DNA of 64,000 nucleotides from Azolla caroliniana (lineage: Eukaryota; Polypodiophyta). Shown here one piece after another: positions 42,804-52,738 of this stretch. Under the pieces are notes generated by a model. The model did not search any database and was not told the origin of the DNA. It worked only from the letters and a program-made list of their open reading frames with translations. A program made the translations under genes and the position numbers. The first letter of the stretch is position 1, and each line of letters opens with the position of its first letter. Location: positions 7,750,001 through 7,814,000 of the forward strand of contig JBHGNT010000008.1 in NCBI GenBank assembly GCA_043228905.1, read 5' to 3'.

Positions 42804-43241
42804 TGTTGTCCGCCGGAATAGTAACCGACGGACAAGAGTGTAGGAATAAGAAATAATATAAGATCATAACGCATGTAAACAGTTCACACAGGAAGTGTGA
42901 ACGGCTAAATAGACCCTGCGTATATAAAGGGCAGAAAACCTCTGATAGAGGTAGCATGTATTTTGGAATGTAAAGAAGCGTATCGTAATAGAATTCTATC
43001 TTCTCTGAAAGTCTGTGTATAGCTATGGCTAATCTACTGTGTGTCTAGAATACCTGAGCATGTAAGAACGTGAGTGTAACCATGTCTAAGGAGTCAGTTG
43101 TAGCCGTCTCCCTTATACACTAATAGGTTACGGGGAACATTCCCATATGCATTACGCATAGACGCCCCATTCGTTGTTCCACAATCATTTGGAGGTCTCG
43201 GTCGAAGGCCTGACCGCAGACCGTGTCCTTAATCGGTAACA
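42804..43241 (+). repeat. 5' LTR of Gypsy-3, 438 bp
   Basis: It contains GTATATAAAGG (near 42919) as TATA. The 3' LTR (337 bp) has lost about 100 bp that include this TATA but otherwise matches closely. Confidence 0.9.
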
Positions 43242-43529
43242 CTTTTGGCACGCTTGGTGATCTGTGTCTTCTCACACACGAGCAACGACGAATGGATGTT
43301 TAGCCACAGACGCCCCAGAGAACCAACACGACAAGACCGGCCAATCACAAGGTCCGTCACACGCTAGGTAGAGGAACGCGCACGGCAAAAGCCTCACCTC
43401 AGCGACCTCAGTACTACCTGCCGTGATTACAAAGGTGATTCTTCACTCTCCAAATACCTCGATGATACGGGGGGAGCACGCTCACCACCGCCACCCTGTG
43501 GTCTTTCCCAACCCGCCGTAGCCCCCAAC

Positions 43530-44603
43530 ATGGCCTTTGCCTATCCCCGCTTTAACGGCGAAACCGACGCTGCAACCCATATTCGCATGATCCTTAATGT
43601 CTAGAATGTGAACCACATGGCGCAGAGCCTTTCGGAGGCGGTAGCGCACTAGTCGAAAATGACGGAGTACGGGTTAACATTGGATGGGCGAGCGGCGTTT
43701 TGGCATTCACAAATGGATTTACCAACAATCACAACCTTCGATTAGCTGCAGTCCGCTTTCTTGTGGTTCTTCCATCGGAGGGTTCCACAACGCGAAATCC
43801 TCGGACAGTTCTACACGATTAAGCAACTGCCGATCGAGACGATCGCAGACTTCAGCTTACGTTTCCAAAATTTACAGCGGAAACTAGAATGGAGCCACGC
43901 GAAGGACGAGGCTCGAGAGACATTTCTGGCAGCATTACGCCGACCCATCCGGGCAACGCTCAACAACAATGGCGTGAAAGGGGAAACGACGGATATGGTC
44001 ATTGAACGAGCATTACAGCTCGAGTTGCACGACGAGGAGGAAAGGTTTTCTATGTCCTCCTTACGACAAGCGTTACCCCAGGACGAGGAACGCCAGTTTC
44101 GGCAAGCAATCCAGTGCACGATTTACTTGAACTCGAGGCGTTCCGCAGTGGAGTGCAACATGCGAATCCACTGCCCAATCTACCACTCGAAGGATCACAC
44201 AGTCGAACAATGCGAATACAATATGTTGAACAGAGCCACTCCCATAGTCCGCAACATGGACACACAGCGTCCCCCACGCTGTCCTGAACAAAGGAGGCAA
44301 GAAGACCGACCACGGTATATGGATTACAACCCACGGGATGACCGACACCACCGGAATCGCCGAAATCACAACGATTCTGAGGAAGACGAACCAGAGGATG
44401 AGGATTATCATGGACATCTGAGTTATGCTAAAGGGGGCCGGCGCTATGAGAATCACTGGCCGACAAGCAAATGTGGCGGCTTCATTGGTTATCGTGGTAA
44501 GCCACGGCAATATCGAGATCACCGGCGTTACGAGGAAAGCTCGGGAGATGAGCGACACCAAGAACCACAACGGGACCAACAGCAACCACCGCATGCGTTC
44601 TGA
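43530..44603 (+). pseudogene. Gypsy-3 gag
   Basis: ATG 43530 reads 'MAFAYPRFNGETDAATHIRMI' and continues with stops at 43603 and 43651. A frameshift near 43760 leads into 'FFHRRVPQREILGQFYTIKQLPIETIADFSLRFQNL', the retrotransposon gag signature. It then reads 'ETFLAALRRPIRATLNN' and a His-for-Cys knuckle remnant ('CPIYHSKDHTVEQC', 44167-44211). The C-terminal part is Arg/Asp-rich and ends at 44603. Confidence 0.8.
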
Positions 44604-45770
44604 CAAACAAGGCTAGGCCGTGAGGAGCAAGTCACACCAGGGGATCGGCACACACCACCAGGAGCCGAGAAGGGTGAATCAAGCATCCATTGTTTTATTT
44701 GTCAGTAGCCTGGACATTATGCCACGCAATGCCCAACATGCAAGGGCAAGGGGCCTGCCGTCAATACGATTACGATGGAAGTGTAGCAAGTCACGACACA
44801 CCAGCAAACAAAAACGGTTGATTGGGCTACGCAAGATGAGATACGACGACAAGCCCAAGCATGGGCGCGATCAATACAGAGCACATGCGGAAGGAGTCCG
44901 CGAATGCGAGGGAGCAAGTAGAGGACGAAGGACCGGTCCCGAACCCCATTTGGTAGGCATTAGCGGGCTGCGAGATTACGTTAACCATGGAGAAGTTGTT
45001 GCAGCTAGTCCCACGCTTTCGCCAGACCATGGAAGAACGGGTGACGGGCATACCCGGAGTGAGCGTCGCTACAAACCTTACAAACGTTAGCGACGGACCG
45101 CCAGTAGTGGATCACCACAACCCGGCTATTACATTAATATTACACAGATAGGAAATTCCTGGATGTGTAATTGAATGGCGGCTCAAGCGTTAATGTAATT
45201 AGCGCGAAAACTTGCGAGCAGTTAGGCATTTCAGAATGAGAGGCTTGGCCATTCTGGCTCCGAATGGCAGATACCCGCTCAGTACGACCATTGGGATTAA
45301 TTCGCAAGATAGGCATTATTGTGGGCGGACATCGCTTCGACATCTCGGCGGTCGTCTGAGCCTTGAACACCCCAGGGGCGTACTCAGTGCTTCTGGGCAG
45401 ACCATGGCCTCGAGCAACAAATATCAAGCAGAGCTGGCAACACAAGTGTATCAGTTTCCGACACGGACGCACTAAGGTTCGCGTACCTACGGAAGGAAGC
45501 ACGCCACAACCCAAGGGTATAACACCATTATATGCAAAAGATATAAATATGTTGGCTGGGGTGGAGGATGCAAAATTAGAGGCATACCTAGATGAGCACC
45601 ATTGGATCATTCCGCTGTTCGAAATCGATGTCATCACAACCGCGACAGAATATGCCACAGCCACTATTCTCCACGACGAGGCTTACGAACCAAACCCAGA
45701 TTCCATATTGGAACTCAGCAAAGCATGGGTGGCATTCGAAAGGGAAATGGAAATTTCACGATGAGTCACT
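44604..45770 (+). pseudogene. Gypsy-3 second zinc knuckle and protease
   Basis: A CCHC motif with one internal stop (C-F-I-C-Q-stop-P-G-H-Y-A-T-Q-C, 44692-44733) is followed by 'QDEIRRQAQAWAR'. The protease (45170-45480) shows 'NGGSSVNVISAKTCEQLGI' (the catalytic Asp has become Asn; DGGS is usual in Tat/Athila), 'ADTRSVRPLGLIRKI' and 'VLLGRPWPRATN'. The linker continues to 45764 in another frame. Confidence 0.7.
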
Positions 45771-45794
45771 GCCTCCGCCCTAGAAGAAGTAAAT

Positions 45795-47310
45795 GTGGGT
45801 ACGGAGTCGGAACCCCGTTTCCTCTCCATCGCAAAGGAATTAAGGCCGGACCAGAGAAACACGATGATCGCACTACTCATGAAATATAAAGATGTGTTCG
45901 CTTGGGCTCACGAGGACATGAAGGGGTTAGATCCCAAGTTCTATCATCATAAGATCAATTTAGCAACCAACGCAAAACCCGTCCAATAGCGTTGCTACCG
46001 CATGAACCCGAACTACACAACCCGCGTAAAAGAAGAAATTGACAAACTCTTGAAGGCGGGGTTCATACGGCCAGTTAAACAAGCCACATGGTTAAGCCCG
46101 ATAGTGGTTGTTCCAAAGAAAAATGACAAAATACAGGTATGCGTGGATTACCGAAAATTAAACGCCGTAACCATTACGGACGCATTCCCTTTACCCTTCA
46201 CCGATAGCGTATTGGACGCCGTCGCAAGACATGAGATGTACAGTTTTTTAGATGGCTTCAGTGGGTATAACCAGGTACGCATGCATCCCGAGGACCAAGA
46301 AAAGACGGCATTTGTCACGGACTGGGGAGTCTATGTGGTAGTCGTCATGATGTTCGGGCTAAAGACGACGCCGACAACATTTCAACGGACAATTACGAAG
46401 ATCTTTGGGGAATACATTCTGGCGTTCATGCAAGTTTTTTTAGACGACTTTGCGATATATGGGAGAACAATAGACCATTTTAGGCACCTACAAATGTGCC
46501 TAGAACGTTGCCACACCGCATGATGTGCTTTTGGCATGACCAGCGGGACTCTCCTGGGCCATATAGTGAGCAAGGAGGGAATAGTGGTCGATCCGAACAA
46601 GATCTCCGCGATTACGCAAGCCAAAACTCCGTCAAACGCGAAATCACTCGGCCGGTTTTTAGGACAAATACGGTGGCATAGTCGGATGATACGATATTTG
46701 GCGGACTTGGCCACGCCGTTACATGGTGCCGTACATCGAACTCCCTTCCAATGAACCGCAACAGAGGACAAGGCCTATGAGGCACTTAAGATAATGCTCA
46801 CACAGGCCCCCGTCGTACAACCACCAGTTTGGGCGAAGTCATTCCACGTGTTCGTCGACACCTCGGACATGGCAATAGGAAGTGCACTAATGCAGCTCAC
46901 CGAACCAAACTGGTACTGGCCAGTGTACTACACTAGTCGCAAATTATCAACAGCAGAGCGTAACTATTCCACAACGGAGCGGGAGGCGCTAGGGATGATC
47001 TATAGCATCAATAAATTCCGGCATTATTTACTAGGGAGGAAATTCACGTTCCATGTGGATCATTCAGCGTTGCTGTATTTGGTGGAGAAACGAGCCTTGA
47101 CGGGGAAATTTGGCGCGATGGATGCTGCTGCTTCAAGAATTCGATTTCGTAATCCAACACCGACCAGGGATGCAACATGCAGTGGCAAATTTTTTGAGCA
47201 GACTCCAGAATGGAGAAATAGTACAGAAAGATGATGACGATTTTCCGAATGTCGACATCCTACGGGTAGTAGCACTAGCAGAAAGAACGGAATCGACCAT
47301 TCTGGACTAG
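45795..47310 (+). pseudogene. Gypsy-3 reverse transcriptase and RNase H
   Basis: RT pieces: 'KYKDVFAWAHEDMKGLDPKF', 'MNPNYTTRVKEEIDKLLKAGFIRPV', 'WLSPIVVVPKKNDKIQVCVDYRKLN', 'YSFLDGFSGYNQVRMHPED', 'VMMFGLKTTPTTFQR', 'VFLDDFAIYGRT' (catalytic FLDD, about 46438-46452). After stops at 45988, 46520 and 46753 comes RNase H: 'FHVFVDTSDMAIGSALMQ', 'YSTTEREALGMIYSI', 'FHVDHSALLYL', and shifted 'RPGMQHAVANFLSR'. Confidence 0.85.
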
Positions 47311-47316
47311 TGGCTT

Positions 47317-48641
47317 ATGGAAATGACATACTTTTTTACTACGGGACTGCCTCCACCACAATTACGCACAAACGAGAAGAAACGACTAGCCGTCCGAAGC
47401 CGTAACTTCTGCCTTGTAGGAGTTTTATATCACAAAGGAAGTGACGGCATTTGGCGACGTGGGGTACGTCAGGATGAGAAAGAAGCAATTTTACGGGAGG
47501 CGCACTGCGGCACGGCAGGCGGCCATTACGCGGGCGACGTTACAGCCCGGAAAATATGGCAGGCGGGCTTATGGTGGCCAACAACGCTGAAGGATGCATT
47601 CGAGTATTGTAGAAAGTGTGATTTGTGTCAACGGATGGGCCAGCCCACGGAGGGCGCAAGGATGCCACACCAGCCTGTATTACCGCTAGACCCCTTCCAA
47701 AAGTGGGGATTGGATTTTGTAAGCCCCTTCACACCGGCGACAGCCCGTACGAGCAATAAATACATATTGGTAGCTACGGATTATTGCACCAAGTGGGTAG
47801 AAGCAAAGGCATTATGAGAAAATACGACGGTCGTCATAGCCAGATTCCTTTACGAGCACATCTGGTGTCGATTCGGCTGTCCGATTGAGCTCATCAGTGA
47901 CCAGGGGAGTCACTTTCTCAATACGGTGGTTCGGGAACTAACACAACATTACACAGTAGTCCACAAGAAGAGCACGCCGTAGTCCATAAGAAGAGTACGT
48001 CATATTATCCACAGGAAAATGGGTTAACAGAATCCACAAACAAGACGTTGCAGACCATCTTGAAGAAAATCGTCAATGAAAATAGAACGGACTGGGATAC
48101 CAAATTACAGAGTGCGTTATGGGCGTACAGAACCAACTACAAAACAAGCATACAGTCAACACCATTTCGACTAGCGTTTGGACTGGAGGCTGTGATGCCA
48201 GTCGAATTTCAGGTACCCAGTTTGCAGATTCAGGTATGGGACCGACTATCGGAAGCCAAGTCAGAGGAGGTACGACTCCACCAGCTACTCGAACTCGGGG
48301 AAAAACGCGTACACAACATGGTTGTGTTGGAGCAGGAACAACGACAACGTAAAGTGTTTGTGGGTCGACATCGGAACGCAAGGGAAAAGGAGTTCGCCAT
48401 TGGTCGACCGGTGCTGGTTTTCCAAACCCGCATGGGCCATATGCCAAGGAAGTTACGATTCCGCTGGACCGGCCCATACTGGATAATTGGAGCGGAACAA
48501 GGCATGTTCCAACTAGGTACGTTGGCCGAGAAAGTAATATGGCAAAAGGTGAATGGGTTTCGCCTTAAACATTACCTGGGCTCTACGCCACCTCACCCAT
48601 TCACCGCCAAAAAGGATAGAGCCGAAGAACCCGCAGCATAA
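47317..48641 (+). pseudogene. Gypsy-3 integrase
   Basis: HHCC zinc site '[20 protein letters not shown]' to 'CRKCDLCQ'. Core with 'WGLDFVSPF' (first Asp), 'LISDQGSHFLN' (second Asp) and, after a break, 'YYPQENGLTESTNKTL' (Glu). A stop at 47815-47817 and a 24-base tandem duplication (about 47956-48003, 'AGTCCACAAGAAGAG' twice) shift the frame. From 48048 the frame is open to 48641 with 'LWAYRTNYKTSIQSTPF' and the GPY/F-type 'RFRWTGPYWIIGAE'. No chromodomain. Confidence 0.85.
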
Positions 48642-48746
48642 ATGGACGGCCCCACTTGTACCATAATGTAAAAATAGGCTGTATATAACCGTTACGAAAA
48701 AAAAGAAAAAGAAAGAAAGAGAAGATAGCACTATTAAAAGCACCAA

Positions 48747-51506
48747 ATGCATGCACAGACTCCTAGTTCAAGAACACGCGACACCACGATGGCTCACTGC
48801 CCAATGAACTCTAAGCCACAAAAAGAAGAAAATAGAAGACCTTCTGCACAAAACAAAAACCCACCTTCTAACTATCAGCGCTCCCATCGCTCCTCCCCCT
48901 CACCTTCTCCTCCATCCTATCACAGAGCTCCAACCCAACGCAACCACCAGTCTCCTTCCCGCCCCGATCCGCGAAGCACAGGTTAGCGGAGTTAGCGGCC
49001 CCAGAGTGGGAAGAGGAACCCCAACCCGCCCAGCCAAACACACGGGCAGTGCAGGAGGAACAGTCGGCACATTCTATGGAAACAGCCCCAGAGCCAGACA
49101 CCAAAACATGGCAGGATAGCCCCAGACCAAAACGGCGTAGATTGGACAGGAAAGATGGACGGGGATTGGTCAAAGACGTCCCCATGGCAGCACAAACAAC
49201 GACCGAAGGCGATGGCTCCACAACTACGGAGCCCAATAGCATCTTCGAAATCATCCGGGAGCCACAAGTGATCATTACAACCCAGTCCCAACGAGGGAAA
49301 GCCATATTGACAGCGGAAAGCAAGATTTTGGCATATCCAGATATCTTGGATACGGCCCATGAGTTCAGTGCCCTCTTATAGTTCAAAACCTCTTTTGAGA
49401 TCATGAAATTCCTGGCAACACAACAAATAAAAGCCTCCCAATGAATGGTTGAGGAGCACGCGGAGCGCCAGATGATCGAGTGCGCCCTAACACAAACGGC
49501 GGAGAGCGACGATGAGGACCGGCTAGCCAGGGTCGGCAGACAGAGGAACGCCGGGGTACGCCGAGTGAGGATGGAGCTACCCCCATTAAACACGGCCCTA
49601 GTCGAAGTCCATAGGGAACTGGCAAAGGTCAACACGGGCGCCAAGGAGATGGCCATTAAAAATAAGAATGTCTGGAAGAAGGTGAAAATGACCCAAGCCG
49701 AGCTGCAAAAAGCCAACGAACGCATCGCGGAGTTGGAAGCTATCCGCCACCAAACCACGACATCGACGCTTTGAAGGAAGAATTTGAGGCTCAGACCGCC
49801 ATCGCCTCAAAAGCGAAAAGGGTCGTGCAACTAGCGGGATCAGAAATTAACCGCCTTCGAGCTGAACTGCGCCAATCCTCAAACAAAGAAAAGGAGATCC
49901 AGGCTAATGACCGGAAGGCAGTAAAAACCCTTGAAGAGAAACTCGCTACAGAGGTAGCTCAGCACATCCATACAAAAGACGAAAACACCCAATTACGGGA
50001 TGAAGCGAAGAAATCAGAGGCGGCAATCGTGGGACTCTAGGCCTTATTAGAGAAAAAGAAGGTAGGGTTCGACGAGCAGTTGATGGTCGAACAAGAAAGA
50101 AGGCATCAGCTCGAAATCCGCCTAAACAATGAAATGGGGAACTTAGAAGAACAACACGCAAAGGAATCCTAGTTGTGGGCGGGCTTGAAGACCACGTACG
50201 AAGAAGCGGCGGCGGTTAGGCAGCAAGAAATTGCAAACCTCCAGAAGTCGATGGAGGATGCACGCAACCGTTGCCAGGCCATCACAGACAACGTGCATAT
50301 CCTTCTCCAAACAAATCGGGAGAGGTTCATAGCGCAATTGAAAATGACGTTGGACAAAGGATGGATGGCGTGGGCAACCCAAGCAGCGGAATTGCACACG
50401 TATCGTGCGGACTCGGAGAACCGGCGAAAAGACGACCGAGGTTTCTATAAACTAAATGAGGAGAGCATTGCGACCGTACACAAGGACCTAGCGCAAGACT
50501 ATCGTGCGCTAGCGGACAAACATTTCGAAGAACTCGCGCAGTTCTTATATGATTTTGGTGAAAACCAGGAGGAGTTATTTCACCAGATCACACAAGCCGG
50601 CAACACGCGAACCAATGAGGAATCCAGCGCAATGCCAATTCTGGGCATGGCCGAAGAAGAGGAACCTCGTGCCAGATCACAAGAAATTACAACGGTGAAC
50701 AACGCGGATCGACGAGCAGAGTCCCCCACAGTACTAGACAGAGAAACCACTGCCCAAGAGGAGCACCATTCGCAGGAGCCCACGCTATCGTCGAACCACA
50801 CGGAGAACAGTGTGGTCCAGGTGGAATCGCAACCCCACTCCCTGGAACGTACAAAGATAGCTGACACAAGGACCTAGCGCAAGACTATCGTGCGCTAGCG
50901 GACCAACATTTCAAAGAACTCGCGCAATTCTTATATGATTTTGGTGAAAGCGAGGAGGAGCTATTTCACCAGATCACACAAGCCGGCAACACGCGAACCA
51001 ATGAGGAATCCAGCGCAATGCCAATTCCGGGCATGGCCGAAGAAGAGGAACCTCATGCCAGATCACCAGAAATTACGACGACGGTGAACAGCGCGGATCG
51101 ACGAGCAGAGTCCCCCACAGTACCAGACAGGGAAACCGCTGCCCAAGAGGAGCACCATCCGCAGGAGCCCATGCTATCGTCGAACCACACGGAAAACAGT
51201 GCGGGCCAGGTGGAATCGCAACCCCACTCCCTGGAACGTACAAAGACGGTTGACACCATTGAGGAAGTAACGATTGAGACAGAGCCGCGGATGACCGCAA
51301 GCATGACGACGGCGGAGCCCAACCCACTAGCTCAAGAAGAGCCCACCATACCCGGACCGCCCACACACGACGACTGCGACACCGAGAGAAACCATTCCGA
51401 CCAAACAGGGGAGCCACACCACGATGCACCAACGGGCCCTACGTCGCCTCCGGACGCGGACACCGTAGCAGAGCCAAACATCCGGGCCATTTTGGAAGAA
51501 GATTAA
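48747..51506 (+). pseudogene. Gypsy-3 accessory ORF: coiled-coil protein of unknown function
   Basis: Between pol and the 3' LTR, open stretches 49049-49381, 49445-49774, 49771-50040 and 50173-51506 (two pieces) follow one another with few stops. The N-terminal part is Pro/Ser/Gln-rich. The middle is strongly helical ('KVKMTQAELQKANERIAELEAI', 'LRAELRQSSNKEKEIQANDRK'). Next is a conserved block 'TYRADSENRRKDDRGFYKLNEESIATV', also present in the minus-strand copy at 5122-5430. The tail is acidic and Pro/Thr-rich, ending at 51506, 47 bases before the LTR. No transmembrane segment or enzyme motif was seen. Tat/Athila relatives often carry an extra ORF here, some env-like, but this one shows no env features. 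A tandem duplication (50487-51253) repeats its C-terminal third. Confidence 0.65.
50487..51253 (+). repeat. Tandem duplication of about 385 bp in the accessory ORF
   Basis: The segment from 'GGACCTAGCGCAAGACTATCG' (50487) to about 50873 is repeated at 50874-51253 with a few percent difference. The first copy now ends in a stop at the joint (50875-50877), while the second reads through to 51506. Confidence 0.85.
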
Positions 51507-51553
51507 CGGGATGGGTCCAATGTGCTAGGGCACTATTCCACAGGCGTGCCAGG

Positions 51554-51890
51554 TGTTGTCCGCCGAAATAGTAACCGACAGACAAGAGCGTAGGAATAAG
51601 AAATAATATAAGATCATAACGCATGTAACGGTTCACGCAAGAAGCATGAACGGCTAAATAGACCCTGATAGCTACGGCTAATCTATTGTGTGTTTGGAAT
51701 ACCTAAGCATGTAAGAACGTGAGTGTAACCATTGCTAAGGAGTCAGTTGTAGTTGTCTCCCTTATACGCTAATAGGTTACGGGGAACATTCCCCTATGCA
51801 TTACACATAGACGCCCCATTCATTGTTCCCCAATCATTTGGAGGTCTAGGTCGAAGGATTGACCGCAGACCATGTTCCTAATCGGTAATA
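51554..51890 (+). repeat. 3' LTR of Gypsy-3, 337 bp
   Basis: Starts TGTTGTCCGCCG, ends GGTAATA (CA changed to TA), followed by the GAGAA duplication. It lacks about 100 bp, including TATA, relative to the 5' LTR. Confidence 0.9.
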
Positions 51891-51895
51891 GAGAA

Positions 51896-52025
51896 CGGGA
51901 ATCCGGATGTGGATCGGCGATCGCCGGCGTTTCCGGCCCAATCAGTATCGGTGTAGCCAACTAACTGTGCAGCAATATCGGTCTGATATAGTAGCCCCCA
52001 GTCTTTAGTGCCACTGATGTACCGG
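51896..52025 (-). pseudogene. Copia-B RNase H, middle segment
   Basis: It reads 'YISGTKDWGLLYQTDIAAQ', 'LVGYTDTDWAGNAGDRRSTSGFPFS' on the minus strand. It is a 130-bp island of one Copia left between two Gypsy insertions, in frame with both neighbouring pieces (42798 downward and 59087 upward). Confidence 0.9.
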
Positions 52026-52695
52026 TGTCGTGAAGAAAACCGCCCACAAGAGGAATCGGAGGAACAAGGCGTGGGAAACGGCTCTACACACACGCGCGCC
52101 AAGAAGTACATACGAGGATCCTAGGTGGGTAGATTCGGTTGGTATGCAGTTAATGCCAAACGGCCTCTTGACGGGATATAAAAAGGAAGAGGAAGAATAG
52201 GAAAAGATATCTCGCGGGGGGAGAGGACGAAGTGCTGCCGAACCGATTTCGGAGCTCCTCTCTCACTCCTGCTTTCTCTGTCTTCTGCTCCATCGCGTAC
52301 CTGTGCAGGTTTCGAGGAGGCTTGCGCTGTTCCGTGGAACGCCCCGAGTGCGTCCTGCAGCACCTCCGACCTGTTTCCCTTTCTGTGCGTCGCAACATAC
52401 AGGGGTCGGCATCTGTTCGCCGCCCCGTTCGTTTTCGTTAGTATCCATTCCGTGCCCCGCCGTGGGTTGTAATTCTTTGGTCTGTTATTTTCTTGCATTC
52501 ATAACATATCTTTCGTTGTTGCGTCCATCTGCGTCGGCGTTTGTTTGTGATCTCCGTTTGTTGGGCCGTGTCCCTGTGCAATCTTCGGTTCTGTGTAATC
52601 GGGTCTCTCTCTTACTCCGCTCTCTCTTGCTCTTTGGTCCAAGACCCCCGTGGTCCCTCCTCCTTTCTGCACGCAAGGGCGTAGCAACCCCGACA
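52026..52695 (+). repeat. 5' LTR of Gypsy-2, 670 bp
   Basis: TGTCGTGAAG...CCCCGACA. TATAAAAA at 52177-52184. U5 hairpin GACC-CCCGT-GGTC at 52643-52655, 40 bases before the end. Short open frames inside are not supported as genes. Confidence 0.95.
52643..52655 (+). other. Conserved U5 hairpin
   Basis: GACC-CCCGT-GGTC preceded by GGTCCAA. Equivalent hairpins in the other LTRs of the group are at 4377-4389, 24665-24677, 36966-36980, 38934-38948 and 59034-59046. Their stems vary by paired changes, while the upstream 'GTCCA' and the 5-base loop stay similar. Confidence 0.6.
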
Positions 52696-52738
52696 TCTTG
52701 GTGAACCCGACGTGAAAGAGGCGGCAGAAGAGCAGGAA

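Larger units (their letters stand above)
42804..51890 (+). mobile_element. Gypsy-3: Tat/Athila-like element with extra 3' coiled-coil ORF
   Basis: LTRs 42804-43241 and 51554-51890 (TGTTGTCCGCCG...GGTAACA). Exact 5-bp target duplication GAGAA at 42799-42803 and 51891-51895. Removing the element and one GAGAA restores an uninterrupted Copia RNase H frame. Primer-site candidate TGGCACGCTTGGTGA begins four bases after the 5' LTR. Internal order: gag, protease, RT (FLDD), RNase H, integrase without chromodomain, then a long non-enzymatic ORF (48747-51506). Many stops; inactive. Confidence 0.9.

Noticed and set aside
52303-52704. ORFs of 60-190 codons within the Gypsy-2 LTRs (also 58694-59278)
   Set aside because: They occur identically in both LTRs, overlap TATA/R/U5 signals and have no domain; treated as chance frames in GC-rich DNA.
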